A stretch of 8,446 bases of DNA from Desulfobacteraceae bacterium. GTDB taxonomy: Bacteria; Desulfobacterota; Syntrophobacteria; BM002. Below the pieces are notes generated by a model that had not been told where the DNA came from, ran no database searches, and worked only from the letters and a program-made list of their open reading frames with translations. A program made the translations under genes and the position numbers. Position 1 is the first letter of the stretch; the number at the start of each line of letters is the position of its first letter. The stretch spans positions 1-8,446 of the forward strand of contig PPDG01000359.1 in assembly GCA_002899795.1 (NCBI GenBank), given 5' to 3'. This document shows, piece by piece, positions 4,756 through 8,446 of this stretch.

Positions 4756-6885
4756 TTACATTGTCGCTTCAACCCCTTCTTCCTGGATAAGGGGGATAAT
4801 GTCGTATGAGGGGAGTGGCGGACTAAATAGATAACCCTGAATCATATCACAGCCTCGTTCTTCCAAGAATTCTAGCTGTTTTTCTGTCTCCACCCCAACG
4901 GCGATCACTTCCAGTTTTAAGCTATGCGCCATGGCAATAATCGCAGATACAATGATCTCACTATCCGCATTGCCTGGGATGTCCTTTATGAAGGAGCGGT
5001 CTATTTTTAGGGCATCCAGAGTATAATTTTTGAGATGGTAGAGAGAGGAATATCCGGTACCGAAATCATCCACTGCTATCCTGACTCCTGTTTCTTTCAA
5101 ATATTGCAACGCCGCCTTGGTACTTTTGCCGATTTGAAGCAACGAACTCTCGGTGAGTTCTATCTCAAGAAATGAAGGATCCATGCCGGTATCGTCCAAG
5201 ACTCGAGGTATCAATCTTACTAGTTTCTGCTGTTTAAATAAGAGGTTTGATACATTCACAGCCATGCGCATCGATGGCAAACCGGCCTTTTGCCAAGCCA
5301 GGTGCTGCAGACAGGCGGTCCTGAGGACCCACTCACTGATAGGCTCCATGAGACCGCTTTCCTCAGCCAACGGGATTATATCTGCCGGAGTAACCACTCC
5401 CATATCTACATGTTGCCATCGTATCAGCGCTTCTAAGCCAATGATTGTTTTGCTAGCAATTGCCAGTTGAGGTTGGTAGTAGAGCGATAACTCTTCGCCT
5501 TCCAGGGCCGTGCGTAAGTCCCCCCTTAAGGTAACTCTCTCAGGAGTAGTACCTTCCAGAGAGTCCGCAAAGAACTGGTAGTTGTTCCTCCCCAGATTTT
5601 TTGCATGATACATTGCTTTGTCAGCGTGTTTGATCAAGGTTTCGGGTTCTTCCCCGTCAGCAGGATACAGACTGATGCCAATGCTGGTGGTGACGGATAG
5701 TTCGTGACCATCTAACATAAAAGCATCGGAGATGGTGTAAAGGATGCGGCGAGCTACTTTAGACACGTCCTGAACATCCTGAATATTCGTCAGTAACAGA
5801 ACAAATTCGTCGCCGCCAAACCTCGCCACATTGGTGCTGCAAATATCTTCAACATTACGAGCAATAATGTCACTCTTGCGGAGAATTCTTATCAAACGTT
5901 CACCCACGGCCCGCAGCAGCATATCGCCTAAGTGATGGCCATAGGTGTCGTTAACCCGTTTGAAATAGTCAAGATCCAGAAACAGTGTTGCCAGTTGACT
6001 TTTCGTGCGCTTGGCATAAGCAAGCGCTTGGTTCATATGTTCATTAAACATCAAGCGATTAGGTAAGCCAGTCAAACAATCATAAAAAGCGAGAAAGCGC
6101 ATCTCTTCTTCAGTTCGCTTTCGAGCCGTTATGTCAGCTATAAAATGGAGTGTTGCGGGCTTGCCGTCCCAGTCAATGAGGACCCCTTTTGCCTCTACCC
6201 ACTTGACATTGTCGTTTCTGGAGGCAATTCGGAAAGAATACGCTGGACATGCTCTTTTTCCCGACAGGATTCTGGCGTGGTACTCAAGGACCTCCTCTCG
6301 ATCTTCGGCGTGGACGAATTCGATAAAGGGGTTGGAGGTCAATTCACTTTGTGGATAATCCAAGAGTTCTAAAGCAGTAGGATTGAAGAATGTAAGTATT
6401 CCATCCTGGATTACCAAGATGGCCTCATTCGCATTTTCGACTAATAAGCGGTACTTCTCTTCCGACAGAATTAATTTGTCATAAAGCTTTTTGGACTGCA
6501 GAACGGAGTTTATTTTTGCCATTAATTCCGGCATGAAGTAGGGTTTTGTAATGTATGCGATTGCTCCAGCCTCAAAGCTTTTTACAATATCTTCTTTTTC
6601 TTCGACTACCGTCCCCACCACTATGGGGATATGGCTGGTAGCGTGATCGGTTTTCAATTTTTTAATGGCTTCGATACCGTTCATCACCGGCATATTTAAA
6701 TCCATAACAATCACGTCAGGTTTCAGGCTACGAGTTTTACTGATTGCTTCCTCACCATTGGTTACACTGACTACCTGAAATCCTTCGGACTCGAGTTCAG
6801 TACAAACGAGTTCTCTGAGTTCACCGTCATCCTCTGCGATCAGGACAACATTGGACCTGTTACTCATATCTGAACCCTTACTCAT
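4756..6885 (-). CDS. Response regulator with REC, PAS, GGDEF and EAL domains
   Basis: The 709-residue cytosolic c-di-GMP regulator has these domains in order. REC (about 12-130): acidic pair D19-D20, phosphoacceptor D62, T92 and K114 all present. PAS (about 142-255), ending in DITARKR. GGDEF (about 262-435): metal-site D304, DLDYFKRVND and intact GGDEF at 357-361, so diguanylate cyclase activity is expected. The RxxD inhibitory site (R336-D339) is present but separated from GGDEF by an extra 12 or so residues (344-355). EAL (about 455-700): E485, N544, E576, E579, D606-D607, K627, E666 and Q683 are present, but the usual AEGVET reads AVGVET, with V663 replacing the glutamate proposed as general base. 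Phosphodiesterase activity is therefore doubtful. The ATG at 6885 has a gggggg ribosome binding site 7 bases upstream; M7 is a weaker alternative. No partner kinase is encoded in the window. Confidence 0.94.
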   Translation of the reverse strand: MSKGSDMSNRSNVVLIAEDDGELRELVCTELESEGFQVVSVTNGEEAISKTRSLKPDVIVMDLNMPVMNGIEAIKKLKTDHATSHIPIVVGTVVEEKEDIVKSFEAGAIAYITKPYFMPELMAKINSVLQSKKLYDKLILSEEKYRLLVENANEAILVIQDGILTFFNPTALELLDYPQSELTSNPFIEFVHAEDREEVLEYHARILSGKRACPAYSFRIASRNDNVKWVEAKGVLIDWDGKPATLHFIADITARKRTEEEMRFLAFYDCLTGLPNRLMFNEHMNQALAYAKRTKSQLATLFLDLDYFKRVNDTYGHHLGDMLLRAVGERLIRILRKSDIIARNVEDICSTNVARFGGDEFVLLLTNIQDVQDVSKVARRILYTISDAFMLDGHELSVTTSIGISLYPADGEEPETLIKHADKAMYHAKNLGRNNYQFFADSLEGTTPERVTLRGDLRTALEGEELSLYYQPQLAIASKTIIGLEALIRWQHVDMGVVTPADIIPLAEESGLMEPISEWVLRTACLQHLAWQKAGLPSMRMAVNVSNLLFKQQKLVRLIPRVLDDTGMDPSFLEIELTESSLLQIGKSTKAALQYLKETGVRIAVDDFGTGYSSLYHLKNYTLDALKIDRSFIKDIPGNADSEIIVSAIIAMAHSLKLEVIAVGVETEKQLEFLEERGCDMIQGYLFSPPLPSYDIIPLIQEEGVEATM

Positions 6886-6892
6886 GCCTTAA

Positions 6893-6898
6893 CCCCCC
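6893..6898 (-). promoter_or_regulatory. Ribosome binding site of the GGDEF-EAL gene
   Basis: On the minus strand gggggg, preceded by gagggaggca, lies 7 bases before the ATG at 6885. This supports that start over the internal ATG at codon 7. Confidence 0.65.
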
Positions 6899-6921
6899 TG
6901 CCTCCCTCATATTTTACAAAT

Positions 6922-6937
6922 TCACGCCCTGGCGTGA
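6922..6937. promoter_or_regulatory. Perfect dyad upstream of the GGDEF-EAL gene
   Basis: The sequence tcacgcc-ct-ggcgtga has perfect 7-bp arms and a 2-base centre, and ends 36 bases before the regulator's start codon. An AT-rich stretch with ttgtaaaat (minus strand) lies between the dyad and the ribosome binding site and could be a -10 region. Size and position suit an operator for a dimeric regulator, but no known regulator is matched. Confidence 0.4.
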
Positions 6938-6988
6938 CTGCGAGAGCGGATATGATCTTTCTGCTCTCCGAGCCGGAAACTTTACCTT

Positions 6989-7005
6989 ATGAAATATCAG
7001 GGCTA
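6989..7005. repeat. Solo terminal repeat of the A family
   Basis: The sequence atgaaatatcagggcta matches the right end of A1 (atgaaatgtccgggcta, 604-620) at 15 of 17 positions and that of A2 at 14 of 17. No matching left end or A interior is seen to its left. It may be a remnant of a decayed or excised copy. Confidence 0.5.
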
Positions 7006-7015
7006 ATACGGAGTT

Positions 7016-7028
7016 CATCTCTGAGATG
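7016..7028. repeat. Short perfect dyad catctc-t-gagatg
   Basis: Six-base arms surround a single central base in the gene-free spacer between the regulator and element A2. It has no clear relation to a start codon. It could be a protein-binding site or chance. Confidence 0.25.
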
Positions 7029-7124
7029 GTAAGCATATCCTGTGCCAATTTTCATTGAGCTACCTTGGAAATCGCCAAAACAATAATTCTCACCGACTCC
7101 AACTCTGCTTTATGCTTGGAGATT

Positions 7125-7368
7125 TAGCCAGGATATTCCATGAATCACTTGCTGCGATTACGGATATGGCCGTCCTTCCTGGCGTCCTCGGGTGTCGACC
7201 CCTGCGACGTACCGTTCAGGTACGCCTCGGAACCAATCCAGCGGTACCGCGGGACGGTTGCCAGGTTGCACGCCCATCCTCTTCGCGCTCGCTCCGCTCC
7301 GCTCAGTCCCGCAAGCGGGTTCCCAGTTTCGCGATCTCGCGACAGTAATTCATGAAATACCCTGGCTA
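7125..7368. mobile_element. MITE-like element A, copy 2 (A2), uninterrupted
   Basis: The 244-bp element is bounded by 21-bp inverted repeats (7125-7145 and 7348-7368) with two mismatches. The terminal pattern tagcc-gg-tatt-catg is shared with A1. The interior matches A1 closely but lacks repeat B, giving the uninterrupted form of the insertion site. It carries internal dyads cgtacc/ggtacg, cccgc-aa-gcggg, gcggtaccgc (only in this copy) and tcgcga-tc-tcgcga near the right end. The element is much more GC-rich than its flanks. It encodes no transposase, and no target duplication is clear. Confidence 0.72.
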
Positions 7369-7498
7369 TGCTCTATGACTGCTGTTATTGAAGAGATATC
7401 AAAGTGGTGGCAAGGGAAATGGCTCTCAACCAACGAGCAAGGTATTTAAAAACACACTATTGTGGGTGGGATAAATGACTCTATCATTCCGGGCTAGG
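7369..7498. other. Short spacer downstream of the J-domain gene
   Basis: No confident gene lies here. A 24-codon frame beginning at ATG 7375 and ending at 7449 has protein-like composition but no ribosome binding site. The block tccgggctag at 7487-7496 repeats the outer bases of the A1 terminal repeat, but the similarity stops there. Confidence 0.4.
7448..7464 (-). terminator. Weak candidate terminator for the J-domain gene
   Basis: On the minus strand the stem caca-atag-tgtg (7464-7453) is followed directly by five Ts (7452-7448), 34 bases after the stop codon of the J-domain gene. The 4-bp stem is too short for a strong intrinsic terminator, so this is tentative. Confidence 0.28.
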
Positions 7499-8314
7499 TC
7501 AGGCTACGTTGACAGTGAGGTATAAGTCGCCATTCTCGGGAGGGTGGTGTCTACCTTTTCCTGTAAGTCGCAAGCGCGTTCCTGACCGAGTGCCTGGAGG
7601 TATTCTCACTTTCAACATCTCGTTTCCTTGGCCTCGGTCAATGGCGATTGTCACCCACGTGCCTCGCTGGGCTTCCTCAGAAGGCAGGGCTAGATTATAG
7701 GTGAGATCCTGCGGTCTGACAGAGATCTCTTGAGTCTCGTGGGATAGGGCTTTTTGGCCTCCCAACAAGAGGCGACCGATCTTCTGTCCCAACTGCTTTA
7801 GAAAACCAGGAGACTTGACTTGCTGAGTTTGGTGGGTCTCAAGATTTGACCGCTGCCGCTGCCTGCCGATTTTCATCCGTCCGGAACCAAAAGGCCCCCA
7901 GACGAAAATACCCCCAAAAAATACGCCACGACCGCCGAAAAAGACCTTATCGAAAAAACGCTGGTCGAAGCGAAAGCCAGCCCTCTCAAACTCCCCGAAA
8001 AGATCCTGGAAAACGCGTAAGAATCTAGGGTCCCTGAAAAGATCCTGGAAAATTTCCTCTTGAGAGTAGGGAAAACCTTGGCCTGCCACCCTCTCCTGGG
8101 GTCCAGCTCTCAGCCATTTGTCATATTCATTACGTTTTACAGGATCTGTCAGAACTCCATACGCTTCGGCAATCTCCTTGAACCGCTCCTCTGCGCTTAG
8201 ATCGCCAGGGTTACGGTCAGGGTGGTACTTGAAGGCAAGCCGGCGATAACCCTTCCTGATTTGCTCTTCGGAAGCGTCTTGGTCGACCTCGAGAATCTTG
8301 TAGTAGTCTTTCAT
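7499..8314 (-). CDS. J-domain co-chaperone, zinc-finger-less DnaJ/CbpA type
   Basis: The 271-residue protein starts with a clear J domain (1-66): YYKILEVD, the HPD triad at 31-33 needed to stimulate DnaK ATPase, and the FKEIAEAYGVLTDP helix. A long phenylalanine- and glycine-rich middle (about 80-145) includes an internal near-duplication, IFQDLFRD (88-95) and VFQDLFGE (101-108), and the segment FFGGRGVFFGGIFVWGPFG (125-143). A basic linker follows, then one DnaJ C-terminal substrate-binding module (about 200-271) with VRIPPGTRSGTRLRLTGKG and GDLYLTVNV. There is no CxxCxGxG zinc finger. At 271 residues it is shorter than DnaJ (about 375) and has one C-terminal module instead of two. It likely delivers clients to a DnaK encoded elsewhere. 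An in-frame TAA 12 bases upstream with no other start codon between fixes the ATG, although no good ribosome binding site precedes it. Confidence 0.9.
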   Translation of the reverse strand: MKDYYKILEVDQDASEEQIRKGYRRLAFKYHPDRNPGDLSAEERFKEIAEAYGVLTDPVKRNEYDKWLRAGPQERVAGQGFPYSQEEIFQDLFRDPRFLRVFQDLFGEFERAGFRFDQRFFDKVFFGGRGVFFGGIFVWGPFGSGRMKIGRQRQRSNLETHQTQQVKSPGFLKQLGQKIGRLLLGGQKALSHETQEISVRPQDLTYNLALPSEEAQRGTWVTIAIDRGQGNEMLKVRIPPGTRSGTRLRLTGKGRHHPPENGDLYLTVNVA

Positions 8315-8446
8315 GGCAACTAAATCTTATTCCCCATCGAGCCACTCTGAGAGCTTCTCAGTGACCAGCCACTATATGGTGTTTCTCGTCTGCCTGAATG
8401 CATCCAACCCCTCCATAAAAGGATCACTCACACGGTACTGAATCAC
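8315..8446. other. Upstream region of the J-domain gene, possibly the end of another gene
   Basis: On the minus strand one frame stays open from the window edge (8446) to TAG at 8374-8372, giving 24 codons. The same frame continues, after that TAG, for 14 more codons to TAA at 8329-8327. This could be the tail of an upstream gene on the same strand, but the length is too short to decide. A small dyad, ctgaga-gct-tctcag, lies at 8347-8361. No heat-shock promoter or CIRCE operator is recognised. Confidence 0.35.

Noticed and set aside
5818..5859. The extra residues before GGDEF as a sequencing error
   Set aside because: The frame is kept on both sides, the segment is a whole number of codons, and similar insertions occur in other GGDEF proteins as far as I recall.
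7375..7449. 24-codon frame MTAVIEEISKWWQGKW... as a small protein
   Set aside because: The composition is protein-like, but there is no ribosome binding site, it abuts element A2 and it is too short to support without homologues.

Overview
The window is 8446 bases of bacterial DNA with five confident protein genes. Genes occupy about 6.2 kb, and the spacers between them are unusually rich in short repeats. The GC content looks intermediate, starts are ATG or GTG, and most genes have purine-rich ribosome binding sites. The gene set is a Usp-DUF389 membrane protein, a glutaredoxin-thioredoxin reductase fusion, a small coiled-coil protein, a REC-PAS-GGDEF-EAL regulator and a zinc-finger-less J-domain protein. 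Together with the many intergenic palindromic and tandem repeats, it suggests an environmental, possibly uncultivated anaerobic or facultative bacterium of the Chloroflexota or Desulfobacterota kind. That placement is a guess; nothing here fixes the phylum.

Layout. Positions 1-809 hold no gene but contain a GC-rich element with perfect 17-bp terminal inverted repeats (A1, 267-619), which itself carries a second repeat (B1, about 478-604). Positions 810-3967 hold two co-directional genes 53 bases apart: the Usp-DUF389 membrane protein and the redox flavoenzyme fusion. Positions 3968-4407 are a mosaic of at least six short repeats. A 60-residue coiled-coil protein follows at 4408-4590. A second copy of repeat B (B2, 4588-4738) fills the gap in which this gene converges with the next. 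The large c-di-GMP regulator runs leftward at 6885-4756. Its upstream spacer (6886-7498) contains a perfect dyad near the start codon, an isolated copy of the A terminal repeat (6989-7005) and a second full A element (A2, 7125-7368). The J-domain protein runs leftward at 8314-7499, and 132 bases remain upstream of it.

How the genes relate. The first two genes may form one transcript with a stress and redox theme: a Usp-type sensor domain joined to a conserved membrane domain, beside a self-contained NAD(P)H-disulfide relay. The regulator is a separate unit; its cyclase half looks intact, while its EAL half has lost the residue equivalent to the proposed general base. No complete multi-gene system of a new kind is visible. 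The most novel material is in the non-coding DNA: a MITE-like element found twice in full, plus a solo end, one copy carrying a nested repeat, and a second repeat family whose hairpin stems differ in sequence between copies while pairing is kept.
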